A stretch of DNA of 64,000 bases from Diphasiastrum complanatum (GCA_029204225.1 CM055113.1:32202299-32266298); one strand, 5' to 3'; shown: positions 35,661 through 47,347, numbered from the stretch's first letter. Numbers and translations are program-made. The notes: a model not told the origin generated them from the sequence alone.

Positions 35661-35671
35661 AAGGCCGGAAG

Positions 35672-36136
35672 TGTTCGAAGATCAGTCCTCCTGTTGTTTG
35701 GATTGATGAACTTAATCAAAGCTTTGAAGCTTTGAAGATGTTGCTGTCTACAGCCGCTATCTTACACATAGTGGACCCTAGCGGATCTTTCTTAGTGAAA
35801 ACAGATGCTAGTGACTATGCGATAGGTGCAGTCCTTTACCAGGATGGTAGACCTGTGGCTTTCGAGAGCAAGAAGTTGGACCCAACTCAAAGTAGATATT
35901 CGACTTATGAGAAAAAACTTTTTGTTGTCATCCATGCGTTAAAGATCTGGAGACATTATTTGTAAGGATCCAAATTCATGGTAATGAAAGATCATGAATC
36001 TCTTAAGTATATCCGTGATGCCTTGGACCTTAAAGTTCATAAGGCCCGCTGGTCAGAACTCATTCCAGAGTTCAAATTCGACATTAAGTACCGTCGAGGT
36101 ACGTCAAATTGTGTTGCTGATGCTTTGAGCCGGATT
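35672..36136 (+). pseudogene. Ty3/gypsy RNase H
   Basis: Begins in the connection region (IDELNQSFEALKMLLSTAAI) and continues with FLVKTDASDYAIGAVLYQDG, SRYSTYEKKLFVVIHALKIW, a stop at 35963, and DIKYRRGTSNCVADALSRI. All core RNase H landmarks of plant gypsy are present. Reverse transcriptase is missing upstream; the 3' side jumps straight to the integrase core without its zinc-binding (HHCC) domain. Confidence 0.88.
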
Positions 36137-36140
36137 GGAG

Positions 36141-36615
36141 AAGTTAATCAGTAAAGCAGCTGGTCTGTTGCATCCATTGGAAATTCCCAGCAAAAAATGG
36201 AAAAGTATTTCCATGGATTTTGTGGTCGAACTTCCCAAGTCAGGGAAGGGTCACGATGCTATTTGGGTAGTAGTTGATAGACTAACCAAAATGGCACAAT
36301 TTATTCCAACAAAAACTACTGTCAAAGCTTCTGAACTTGCTCAACTTTTCGTTGAAAAGTTGTTCAGGTTGTATGGTTTGTCGAACGATATTGTTAGTGA
36401 TCGTGATTCCAAGATCACTGGCAAATTTTGGCAGGCGGTCTTTGAAAGACTGGAAACTACTTTAAGTCTATCGTCTACGGATCACCCAGAAACCGATGGT
36501 CAGACTGAACATGGCTCCCAATGGTTGAGTTCACATACAATAGTATGAAGCATTCTGCCACTGATTTTAGTCCTTTTATGCTCTTGTACGGTTTTCAATC
36601 TCGTTCCCCTATCTC
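36141..36615 (+). pseudogene. Ty3/gypsy integrase core, fused to foreign knuckle
   Basis: Contains the catalytic triad in context: KSISMDFVVELPKS (first Asp), IVSDRDSKITGKFW (second Asp), ETDGQTE (Glu). A frameshift near 36525 leads to MVEFTYNSMKHSATDFSPFM. Then, after SPISVG, the frame continues into a CCHC knuckle from a different protein (see the next feature). Confidence 0.88.
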
Positions 36616-37420
36616 CGTTGGACCTAACTGCAAGGGAAAAGGACATGTAACTGCAGAATGTCCTCAATCACAACAACCGAGGTCTAAACCACGGTTTGTA
36701 AATTCACCTAGGGAAGATGAGCCTCGACCATCTAAGTCTAGTCCTGATATGGTAGTCTAGAGAATAGAAGTAGAATCAGAGATACTAGAAGATCAAGACC
36801 AGGATTGGCCCGATTTGGAATCAGATGTAAATAAAGTTACGACTAGAAGTAGGAAAGATAATTTAACTCTTCGAGATAAGAAGAAAATTATGAAGGTAAA
36901 AAATGCAAATTTTGCGAAAAGCGCAAAAAATGCAACAAACAAGATGCAAATTGCAGAAAAGCCCTTAGAAACTACTCTTAATAAGGATCTAGACTTTGAT
37001 CGGTTGGATGAAAAGTATTATCAAGTAGATATTAGTTCACAGGCTAAGAAAGTTAAGAAGGTGACATTTGCAAATCCAATCATAAACATTGAATTGCCTA
37101 GAGATCCATCATCGCTTAAAATCGCTCTTATGATATGGTAGAAGATTTTGCTTCTAGAATTCCAAATATAACATTTAAACAATAATCAGAAGATAACCAG
37201 TATTATAAAAAGGAGATTAAGTTTTACAAAAGAAGAAAAGAAAGAAAGCTAAGTTGCCACCAGTGGATGTAGGACTAGTGAATTATGGCGATGAAGGCCA
37301 ATCCAAAATTCAAATATTAATCAATGGTTGTATTTTAGATAATGTACCCATAGATTCTAGGTCAAGCGTCAGTATTTCGACCCACGAAACTATATATGAG
37401 TTAGGCATTCACCATCAAAT
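36616..37420 (+). pseudogene. Gag knuckle and protease fragment of a second element
   Basis: Directly joined to integrase. A CCHC-type knuckle remnant NCKGKGHVTAECPQ is followed by a charged linker (RIEVESEILEDQDQDWPDLE, later KVKKVTFANP) and an aspartic-protease-like segment IQILINGCILDNVPIDSRSS (37300-37370). There the active-site D-S-G has become D-S-R. Gag-protease order of an Athila/Tat-like gypsy element. The join is in frame, giving an integrase-to-knuckle chimera. Confidence 0.7.
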
Positions 37421-37435
37421 TGCACCGACACTTAG

Positions 37436-37691
37436 ACATTTACAAAAAATATGTTATAGTCGATCTCAATTGTGTGCACATAGTATATCTAGTACAATAA
37501 CCCTTATTGAAAGAAGAGACCAACTTATTAGAGTGGATTTTAGCTTTGGTTCGTCATCGATGCACATAAAGGTAAGATTTACTAAAAGCCAATGCTTGAA
37601 AAACTCAAATTGCCTATTGGTAGATGAATATATTGCAGCTGCTCTATATCTTGCAAATCGATGCTATTGTATTCAGATTGGCCCAATGTGA

Positions 37692-37774
<83 letters not shown>
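37436..37774 (+). repeat. Satellite-monomer fragment with (CT)n
   Basis: 37436-37690 matches parts of 20030-20250 and 20540-20580 with a deletion between. The CT repeat (about 37691-37774) sits right after CCCAATGTGATC, as at 20581. Confidence 0.8.
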
Positions 37775-37778
<4 letters not shown>

Positions 37779-38213
37779 AGAGAGTGTGTGGCAAAGAGTG
37801 GAAGGGCATTTTAAGCTATCCTAGTTAAAGCCTGTGATGTTCATCTAGCATCGGGTTAGTGTAGCATCTAAGTTTTTCCAGAAGTATATCTTCCTGAATA
37901 AAGTTTATGGCTTCTTCGTGAATAGTGTAGCATCTTCTTTTTCAAACATATTTTACTTAAAGTTTATTCTTCTTTATCGATCGTGCAACATCTTTCTCAA
38001 AAGTTTATTCTTCTTTATCTAGCATCATTTTACAAAAAGTTTATTCTTCTTGACGCAGTTTATAGCCTGATCTCACTCACTCATTCACTCACTCGTCTCA
38101 TCTCAGGAGTGACAACTCTCTCACTCACTCGCTGGTCTCTCAGGAGTCGTCGGTACTGCTACTACTCTCGCTTGAAGCTCATCCCTCAAACCCATTCAAC
38201 TTTAATTTCAAGC

Positions 38214-38564
38214 ATGGCGCAAGACCAAGTAAGCAAAAAGTACCTTTATCAGGGTCATGTCCATGGAGAGGCAGTGAGCGGCATCAAGCTCCTGGCTCTC
38301 AAAATACATGACGAGAGCAAAAATTTTGCAGGCTCTGCCATAGTTGACACTAGTTCTGCTGTACTGGAGACGATTACCGGCACATTGTACACCGACAACC
38401 TGCATGAGCTACACAATAACACGGTTAGCTTCAAGTTCAAGACGGAACACGATAAATTCATTGTCAGCTTCTACGATAAGCATGAAAAGTGGCTGGGTGT
38501 TGTCGAAGCTAACCCTATCAAGAGCGTCACTGTGCCTGGTCAGGGGACTGGATGTTGGGAATAG
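38214..38564 (+). CDS. Small unidentified protein, 116 residues, complete copy
   Basis: ATG in good plant context (CAAGCATGGCG), stop TAG, no intron needed. Upstream is a CT-rich stretch with repeated TCACTCACTC motifs that could be a 5' UTR. The protein begins MAQDQVSKKYLYQGHVHGEA, has no signal peptide, no membrane segment, and one Cys near the C-terminus (GQGTGCWE). Alternating hydrophobic residues (IKLLALKIH, TITGTLYTD, VSFKFKTEHDKFIVSFYDKH) suggest a small beta-rich fold. I recognise no family and assign no function. A truncated copy lies at 21048. Conservation of the frame in both copies argues that it was coding; it may be a captured host gene fragment. Confidence 0.6.
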   Translation: MAQDQVSKKYLYQGHVHGEAVSGIKLLALKIHDESKNFAGSAIVDTSSAVLETITGTLYTDNLHELHNNTVSFKFKTEHDKFIVSFYDKHEKWLGVVEANPIKSVTVPGQGTGCWE

Positions 38565-39020
38565 GATTCATAGTTATCTGCATCTTATTCTATGAAATCG
38601 GCATATGCTTCCTCATGTCATTTGTGCTATAAATGACGAAGAAGCTTGTTATAATAGTATAGTGAATGCCGTTGTTAGGACTAGTGCGATGCTGTTGGAT
38701 CACATAGTTGTGATCGGATTACTAAATCGTAATGATGTTGCTGCTATGATAATATGATAAACATTATGGTTTTGTATTACGTGATTGTGATTGTGTTGTC
38801 CGGCGACGTCTGATGCGTAGATACCTGCCTTTCTTTTGGTTGAGTGTGTAACAATATTGGACATTATGCTCAATGGTTGTTGTTTTACTTCATGCCGGCT
38901 TGTCCAGAACTGCTTAATCCAGCGCATTTTGAGATCTCTCCTGATTTCTTTTATGCACACAGCACGCACAACTAGATCTGCTAGTTGTGTTCAATTGCAA
39001 CTAGGAAAAAGCTTCTTTTT
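38565..39020. other. 3' flank of the small gene
   Basis: Homologous to 34690-35040 from about 38632. It holds the minus-strand frame of unknown coding status described there, here with a stop. Confidence 0.5.
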
Positions 39021-40290
39021 TTTCATCTGGGAAATTGTTCCACCTGCACTCATGCGATTCAAATCTATGTCACCTGCATTAGCAATAGAGACCACACATG
39101 AAAAGCCTTGCTGCACCCATACAAGTCATTGATGCACGAACATCCTACATTATTCAAGCATGAAGCAACCTGTTTAAAATTAGATAAAGAACTTAATCCT
39201 ATCAGATACTCACAAGAGACAAGCTGTAACGAAAAACACTGAGTGTGATGAACAAATCTTATCATATATTCGTAGAAAACAAAGCACATACGTATATACA
39301 GAGATTTGGGTGTCCTTTTTCTCCACAACTGTCTCTAATCAACCTTTTGGCGCCAACTCTAGGCTTGCTAGCTCATTCCGATGCTTCGCTTCTGACGATT
39401 CTGCATCAGAACAGCATTGCTGGATTGCAGATTAGAAAGGATGATTGCATGCCAGTTGGGTTGCACTATCTGATTCAAACACTGGCAAATTACTGATTAC
39501 GAAATTAGCTTATCTTTGCTAACGGACTGCAATGCACTATCTGATCCATGAATGAATTACGATGCAGGTTTCATGCTTATCTTTAGTAAGAATGTACTGC
39601 TAGTCCAGGATTAAGCGCAATTGATGACTGCAGAATATTTAGTTTTTAGTCCAAGTATGGCAACAGCTTCTAGATAGATAGTTATTGCATTGCGCTGCTT
39701 TATCTATCATGGTCGAAACACGACAATACACGTGATAAGCACCAAAAAAACTAGGCTAGGCTTAGGAGAAAGGTTAGATTGCATGTCTGAAAGGATTGTG
39801 AAATTAACCAAGCTCTAACGGATACAAAAAGATAATTGTGATCGTCCAGATTTCAATAAGATAGAAATTGCGTGGAAATTGTTAAAAATGTGTAACATTA
39901 ACGAGTTTAGGATTTAGCGACACAAAAGTAGCGTTGCATGGTATTTTCTTCAGTTTTGGAGCTCGAAAGCTCAACAACTTCTGAATCACCATTCATATGA
40001 CCTGGACATAACCACCGGATGTAGCAACTTAGATCAAAATTCGTGGCTCTGTTAAGGCCTCTGTAATGGCTGCCATGTCATATGCAGCAGCGGCTTCCTC
40101 CACTCTGTCTGGATGCAAACATCAGCAATATAATTTTTCTGAGAATATATAAATAAGTTATCAACAAAAATGTTGCATCAAAATAGGCAATCCGGATACT
40201 ATGGATATAGGATGCTACCTAGTCGTTGTGATCTCTTGTAAATCAGAAGATATGATGGTTTATTTCCTCCAGCTACGCTAGGCATTATGA
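39021..40290. other. No clear gene
   Basis: Short ORFs only (for example 39065-39328 minus, Cys-containing, no family). Could include introns or the 3' end of the PAR1 gene on the minus strand. No transposon motif seen. Confidence 0.4.
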
Positions 40291-40292
40291 AG

Positions 40293-40771
40293 TTATTCAA
40301 ATCCAGGGAGGTATATATATACACAAAAAGACATCATTCTAAACTTATTACTAGGCAGGAGTAGGAGCATATTCTCCCAGAAACCTTGCATATTTGTGCA
40401 TGAAGCCATGTCCAGCAATGAGGCTTCATGTTTCTGGCCAGAGAAAGTTGCACAGGTTTGGAGATAGATACCTGTACAAGAAAAATGCAGTTCGGATTTA
40501 TGAGAAAATTATGAGCAAGTAGCAGCTTTTGCTGATTGGATGATAAAAGATTTGAGTAGAGATCACCTTCTCCTACAGCGAGCTTTGTCAAGAGATCGAT
40601 GATGTTGGGACAGCTGGTTTGGCACGCTGGCTCGCAGAATCGAGCAGCAAATTTGGGATCGAGCAGGCCGTCTGTTGATAACCCAATTGCCATTCTCTCC
40701 AAACCACATGCATTGAGGCATTCATCGGTTTCGATCAAATCAATGCTCTTCTCCGCCATGATCACAGACGT
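40293..40771 (-). pseudogene. PAR1-like (photoassimilate-responsive) protein gene, exons 2 and 3
   Basis: Minus strand. The exon 40771-40567 is bounded by a GCAG acceptor and a GAAG/GTGATC donor. It encodes IETDECLNACGLERM, GLSTDGLLDPKFAARFCEPA and CQTSCPNIIDLLTKLAVGEG, the Cys-rich core of the plant PAR1 family (IETDxCVSACGVDR...LCxPxCxxxCPNIVDLYxNLAxGEG). A second exon starts at 40471 after a TACAG acceptor. In spliced phase it reads GIYLQTC and runs to a stop at 40293; one base shifted it reads YLSPNLCNFL, a stop, then EYAPTPA and a stop (40351), which fits the family better. So exon 3 probably has a frameshift. Exon 1 with the signal peptide was not found. PAR1 proteins are secreted or extracellular; their biochemical role is unknown. 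Confidence 0.75.
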
Positions 40772-41149
40772 CTGCACCAACAATAATAAATGAGCAATTG
40801 GATTTTCTCTATGCAAGGCATCAGATCCTTTACTCAAAGCTTGAAACATACGTAATTGACGTTCAGTCGATTTTAAGGCCATTTTCGGCCCTAGATTATT
40901 TTGCATAATTGTGCTCATTTGGGAGTTTGTGGCTCCTGTACGCTGGCTGCACACATTCTCTTGTAAGCGTGCTCTCTCTACACAGTCTTTGTGGGTGTTC
41001 TATCTCCACATTCTATTATAGCATAGATGATTTTTCGATCACTCTTCCACGCTACATAGCATGTGCCATTGTTGGCTCTGAACTACAAATTCACTAATAC
41101 GGGAATGTAGTAAACTCAAGATTGGTCCGATTTCAATGATCTATTGTGA

Positions 41150-42200
41150 GTGATAAGGACCAAAGCCGCATGTTAGGAATCAAATCTGGGTTATCTCAAC
41201 TTATGGGCTTCAAATATGAGCTACTTGATTTCCCTAAATTTCACCATTCTTGAATTTGGTCATCAATGTGCAAGCTTGAGTCATCAGAGCCAATATTGGT
41301 CTATCTTGATTTAGAGATATCATATTTGATCAATCTTGAGTCATCGGGTTCAATCCCATCAACAAGGGGCCAATCTCGAGTAATCCCAAGATACTAAATG
41401 CAAGATTGATCAATTATCCTCGCTCAATAACCTGTGTAAAGTAATAAGCATCAATTTTGAGCTACCTTGCAATGTATATATCAAACTCAAGCTACCTCGA
41501 GGGATACACATCGAATTTGAGCTACATCCATCGATAGAAATCAATTACATCAATAAGGTGTTAAATATAAGCAATCTGAATGTTCTTTTCCTCAACACAA
41601 GGACCCAAATTGAACTATCTCGCACGATAGACATCAAATTTGAGTTATATGTCAATTTTACCGATGATATATGTAGGGGTCAAAACTGAGCTCTCTGATA
41701 AGGGCAATCTAAATGTACTAAACTTGAAATTGGTCAAACTAAAACCCTCAATGAGCTGCGTGGAATGATAAGTGTCAAAATTGCATGATAGGCATCAAAT
41801 TTGAATTATCTCAAACTATAGGCCTCAAATTTGAGCTAGTTGAATCTCCTAAATTTCAACATCCTCGAATTTGATCACTCAATATGAAACCTCAAGTCAT
41901 AAGAGCCAATATTGATGTATCTTGAGTTCTTAAATTTCAATTTGAAGCATCTCAAATTGTCGGAGCCAATTCCATCAACAAGGGCTCAATCTCGAGTGAT
42001 TTAAGGATACTAAGTACAAGATCAGTTAATCTCAATGAACTATGTCAAGTAATAAGTGTCAAATCCAAGCTAGCCTGTATATCAAACTTGAGGTATCTTG
42101 AGATATATATATCAAATTTGAGCTATATCAAGTGATAGAAGTCAATTCCATATATAAGGGTCAAATTTGAATTGTATGAATGACCAGATATTAGAGCATC
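41150..42200. repeat. Tandem duplication, period about 613 bp
   Basis: Two diverged units. Landmarks: CTTCAAATATGAGCTA at 41209 and CCTCAAATTTGAGCTA near 41822; AGAGCCAATATTG and then CCCATCAACAAGGG / TCCATCAACAAGGG; ATATCAAACT(C/T)(A/G)AG. Inside each unit a shorter phrase (ATCAAATTTGAGCTAT) recurs many times in degenerate form, so the unit was itself built from small repeats. No coding content; the ORF 42123-42314 is chance. Confidence 0.7.
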
Positions 42201-42439
42201 TATTGTCTTTGTTGTCACGAGTGACACAATTCTATCTATAAGGGGCCAAAATTGATTGTCCCAAACTTTAGATTGATCAAGTTCCACCACTCGATCAAGT
42301 ACGTCAAGTGCCAAGGATTCAAGTTCTGTCCTCAGAACTTAAAACTGGGAAAGTTCATCCTTAAGCTTCCTTCTTGTTACCAGGAATCATCATCATCTGT
42401 GTGATCTTCCATTAGTTATTAGGTAAGGTGCACTGTGAT

Positions 42440-43196
42440 TAGATTTAATGGTGCACTAGTTCCAGGTCTTAATGGACAATTCTTGTAGCAGTGTCCATAT
42501 CCGCAGTCTCGACAAAAGGGTGTGTATTGTCCCTTGTAAGGACATTCTGCAATTCGATGGCCTTAGTCACATTCGTAACATCCATAATTTCTACCACCTT
42601 GACGCTAAGGTTGAGCCGCATAGGTCGTGTAATATTTGTTAATGGCTGGATCCACAAACATCTCGTCCGGCTCGAACCATTGTTGCTACTTAGGTTGAGG
42701 TAGTGCTGGTACTTCTTGTTCCGCTGCTGCTAAATTCACATGAGCCACTTAGTTGTTAGTTGACCCTGGTGGTGTAGGTAAGGCCATGCACTGCTGATTG
42801 TTCGGCACGCCATACCTCGGTGCCGCATTGGATGCCCCTTGATGATAAGGATATGAGGTTTGATAAGGACTCCTCTTCTACTGTATAATCCAGGGGTTAA
42901 ATGGGAAAAATGTCGTCTCGTGCAATGATGTGTTGCATAGATGGCAGAATCTCTGTGTCAATCTTAGGTTTTGCTTTAAAATCGGACTCTCATTGGCTGT
43001 ATGGTTCTGAGTGCAAGCTGAGCACCATACATTTTCTCGACGGGGTTACTGCAGTTGAGTCTGTTCTAGTGGATTTGGAATTGGTGCTACAGCTCCCTAC
43101 AAGGCCTTCAGTTTCTGATCAAATTGTGCTGTCAATTGTTCCATCTGCTACTTTTGTAGCTTTGTCATTTGTTCCATCAACAACTCGGTGAATAGG
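42440..43196 (-). pseudogene. Gypsy gag fragment with CCHC zinc knuckles
   Basis: Minus strand. From the right: KALxGAVAPIPNPLEQTQLQ, then VWCSACTQNHTANES (a first knuckle with Ser for the last Cys), then FVDPAINKYYTTYAAQP, then GCYECD-stop-GHRIAEC and CRDCGYGHCYKNC, two knuckles. Most stops are TAG or TAA at positions where Gln codons would fit. The N-terminal part of gag is cut off at 43199 by the CACTA terminus, so the CACTA element most simply inserted into this older element. Confidence 0.75.
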
Positions 43197-43199
43197 TTG

Positions 43200-43437
43200 C
43201 ACTACAAGAATTGCCGCGATTTTCGACGGGATTTCTGACATGAAATCGCGTTTTAATTTTTTTTTTAATTGACGCGGGTGTCAAAAAATGCGTCGCTACA
43301 AGGTCGTCGGAATCCGTCGTATTTAAAATCTGTCGAAATCCGACGCCAAGCCCAAAACCGGCAACATGCCACGTGGACATCGGATTCCAACGGCCCGGCC
43401 ACATGGACGTCGGATTCCGATGTCCACGTGGCAAAAA
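43200..43437. mobile_element. CACTA left terminus and subterminal repeats
   Basis: Begins CACTACAAGAATTGCCGCGA, preceded by TTG (possible 3-bp target duplication). It is followed by several copies of GTCGGATTCCGA/TCGGAATCCG in both orientations to about 43428. These match the repeats beside the right terminus at 13380. The bases after 43428 are identical to the start of the window. Confidence 0.8.
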
Positions 43438-43513
43438 AAAACGAAAAAAAAATTCTTAGGTGGGCACGTGTCGCCGGCAGGATCGTGCATGATGGGACCC
43501 ACTGTGCTATGCC

Positions 43514-43837
43514 TATATAGTGGTGGGGTTTCCCTCTTTCCATTCACTAAGTCTACCCGGGAGTTGATGGATGGAGAGCACGTGCATTAGCCAAGATGTA
43601 TCTCCAGGCCAGGAGATGTGTGGTAGGGAGAGCCGAGTGCGATGGCTGGTGGTATGGGACGCCAGTTATCGTAGGAGGCTTGACCGGGCATGACTATGTT
43701 GATTGCTCCGGGGCATGGGGGTGGGTCGTTTGTGACCCTATGGTTGGGCAGTTACGGTGCGTCGTCACTGGTATGGGGTGTGCGGAACCTTCAAGGTAGT
43801 CGATGATCCTAGGGAGTTGTAACAGTTGGTATCAGAG
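43514..43837 (+). mobile_element. LTR 3' part and primer site (copy C)
   Basis: Same as 87-410: TATATAG at 43514, LTR end TGTAACA at 43824, primer site TGGTATCAGAG at 43827-43837. One substitution (GGTAGTCG for GGCAGTCG) shortens the shadow ORF seen in copy A. Confidence 0.6.
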
Positions 43838-45395
43838 TCGTCGATTCTCTCAAAGGTGCACACGTTCCCCTTTATGCCTTTGTGTTGGGTATTTCTTTAC
43901 TTGGGAAGGTGGCTGTATTTGCGTAAGTTATCACAACCTTAGAATCAAGGTAAATCTTGTTTGGTTGTGTGTATTTGTTTAATAGTATAGTTGGATTAGT
44001 TTTATTCTCCTTGTTTCTCAGTGAAAAAAAAATTTTAATTTCCTATATTGACCTTGTGAATTTAGAGTTCATGGTTTTATTCTTACCTTTGTAAGAATGT
44101 ACCTTTTAATTTTTTTTGGTTATGATCTTGAGGATGAAGTTAAACAAACCTCCCCCTTCTAAAAAAAAAAAAAAAATTAGATAAAATAAGTTTAAGCTTG
44201 GATTGGGCTCTTAGGCATTTTTTGCCTTTTGGTGATGCTGCTGTACATATCTGACAGCCCTTGGTTTTGATGAGGGACAACAAAGGCACATCTGCCTTCT
44301 GGTCAGACTGTGGGGTTTTTATTCGGTCAGCTCTTCACGAGGAACTGACTGGTGGTTTGTGGAAGGGTGGGGAGTCCTTTTTTCATAACCTTCAGACCTG
44401 CATGGTGCCTACAGTCATTCGGAGGCTGTTTACTAGTACATGTCAAAAAATTCTGAAAAAAAAAAAATAGAAGAATAAATAATTGAGCCGGGAATCCGTC
44501 TGCCTAGTGCCCGCGAACTCTGACCCTACAGCTCAGGAGTCTTCATTAACTTTTCAATTTGCGGGTACAGTACAGTACCTAGACTAAGTTATTTTGCAAG
44601 AGGATGAGGGAGCAGAGAGTAATACCTCCCTCGCAAACTATAGCAGGGCCCTGTAGCACCTGGCTACGTATTTTTCTGGTTCGAGAGAGGGTGTGGCAGC
44701 GATCGGAAAAGCCGACATCTCTCAAGAATGGAACCGACAACTTTGATGAAAAATCGGTATAAGAAAAATATTACAGAATCAAAAAGTTCTCAAAATCGAG
44801 TGCTTAAGAAATATGCAAGATTTTAGACGGTTAGTTTTTTTTTACAAGAAAATGTGCCTCTCACATGTATACATGGAAAGATAAAATACTGCACTCTTTG
44901 AAAAGTACAGGAAATTTTAGGATTCAATTATTAAAGTGCTTTCAATTCGGCGGCTTGCGACTCTCGAGTTGCCACTCCCAGTCTCCCAGACTCCAGAGGG
45001 CCAAACTTCGAAGTTTGAAGTTCGATAAGCCGTAGACCTTCAATAAGCAAGACACACTAGTCTTCTAATGTAGCCATTCTGAACATGTAAATGTATCTAC
45101 GAAAAGTACCAGAATAATAATTCTGAAAGCCTTTTAAACTCTCTGTTGTAGAGCGTAACCCTCCAGCTTAATGTCTCAAGCATCGAAACAACATTAAGTT
45201 ACGACCACAAGCAGGGCTCGAAACTTTAAAAATACAACTCAGTAGACTGAGATATATGCTGGTTACATTGAAGATTGAGTCTGTGTTCGCTCTACTTTCC
45301 TGCACGCAAGCGGAGTATAGTAAATGAATAAAAATTGCTTTTGCAAACGATGGAACCCCACATAACGTTCATAGAGCCAGCTCAGTGAGCTCAGC

Positions 45396-45596
45396 TCATA
45401 TTGAACGAAATGTGTACACGATCGCAGATCGTTTTATAAAAAGTGGGAATACCTGCAGAAACGCCAAGAGCAGCAACCCAAAAATCAAGGCAATCAGCAT
45501 CGTCGACGGTGGATGATGAGCCATTTTGCAGGCAAGTATCACTGCCTTCCACCTACACAACAAATTCTTCACGCTCTTGAAATTCCCCACACTCAC
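45396..45596 (-). pseudogene. Unidentified ORF with signal-anchor-like start (copy C)
   Basis: Identical in protein sequence to 1969-2169. Nothing further can be said about function. Confidence 0.25.
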
Positions 45597-45986
45597 GGGC
45601 TCTCAACTACTCAGCTAAACGCCGCAGAATAGACTCTAGAGTGGAGCAGTTGACAAAGGTTCAATGAGGCATCGTCCTCAGATAATAATATTTGCAACTT
45701 TTTGTGATTAGAGAGTCAGAGACTCTAATGGCAGGTAAGTTGGTAACTATGAGTGCCTTTCGATTCAGAAGCAATGCTAATGATTATGACACAGAAATCA
45801 AATTTTGAATAGTTTTCAATAAACAAATCATCTTCAGGAAAAACAGAGACTTCTAGGCTCCAGCCATCAACATGAGGTTCCTTAGTTTCATGTTTATTAG
45901 CTGAGAAATTGGTTTGAGTTGATAGAAACCCAGTTTCCTAACAAAAGTGTGATGCTTACAAACATTAAAACAGTCCATACCAGACT

Positions 45987-46708
45987 AAGCTTGTGATTAT
46001 ATCATATATGTAATCAAGATATTCGACATCCAGCAATGATGTAGATTCAGGATTGTTGCTCACCAAATTAAGTAAGGCTTTCTCACCAAGAGTGGGTAAA
46101 ACATCCTTTACACGATACTGGGAACCAACTTCCAACCCTTAGCACGGCCCTTCCGACTTCCTCAATACGGTTTCCAACTTTCCACATGACGCAACTTTCT
46201 TAACTGCATCATCGCATATGGACTCCAAATACTTCATCGGAAGCTCCTCCAATTGTCTCTCAGTGTCACTATCCTAGTTCCCTAGATGATTACACAGTTT
46301 ATCATGTGGTATGACTGTATGCAGATTCCAATTCTAATGTCCTCATCTGACGCAGAATGAGCATAATTGCAGAGTAGGTCTTCCGACCTCTGAACTTGGT
46401 TTTCATTTCTTAATATTGCAGTCTGATCTTGGTGATGTGAGGCTTGTGCATTATAATTAGACTCAACACTGAGCAAAGTTGGAGGTGCAACGAGAATCCT
46501 GAACAGGATCGCTAATACACATTGGAATTTTGCGTTGCTTTGAAGCTTTGTCTGCCTTATCAGAGCTACTGATGTTGCTAATCCGCAACAATGAAGCTGT
46601 ACTCTCAGACAAAAATTTTAGCTTGTTTCGGCTGCTCTTCTCACTATCAGTGCCTGTGCCTTCACAGTTCCCCCCGCCTATAGGTGCAGAAGCTTGGTTG
46701 GATCTCAT
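45987..46708 (-). pseudogene. Unidentified host-gene-like fragment (copy C)
   Basis: Counterpart of 2560-3281, with a few substitutions (for example SISSSDK for ISGSDK). Same frames and same breaks, so the damage predates the A/C duplication. Confidence 0.35.
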
Positions 46709-47347
46709 GGTAACTTACTATTCTAGCTCAAATTGCACCAGACACGAAACAAACTACTGATAAATCATAAAAGAGCACAAAACACTGATAAATTGATATA
46801 GGAACACAATCATTCATAGCAAATTACTGATAAATCCTATGGGACACAAAACATTGTAGAGTACCAAGAGATGGATGGGATAGCTGATGCAAGAATAGAA
46901 TAGATTGTACTTACTGATTGCAAAGGAACTAGAGATTAAATTTAAAATATTTTAAAGAAAATATAGAAAGGTTAATCATTTCACAAACCGAGCAAGAAAA
47001 TTCAATTCACACTAAGCCAAGCAGAAATAGTAGCAAAAGTAACTACGACATTGTACTTTTTCTTGATAGACTTTGGAAAAAAGTGATTGAATTAAATTCC
47101 TCATTTCATGCCCCGCGTAACCGATTGAGGATTAGTACTGTATAGATGGCCCTAGAATACAAAGTATGTACTTTTACATGGAGCTTAACAATGCACATGT
47201 AGAAATGAAGACCAAAGTTTGGCGCAACTTCATAGAGAACCCTTCTAATTGCACAAAAGAGGTCACACCGTCACAAACTTCATATGTGGCATAGATTACA
47301 GTGTACACCATTGAAAACGGCCTTCCAAGAGAACATCGTTATCAAAG

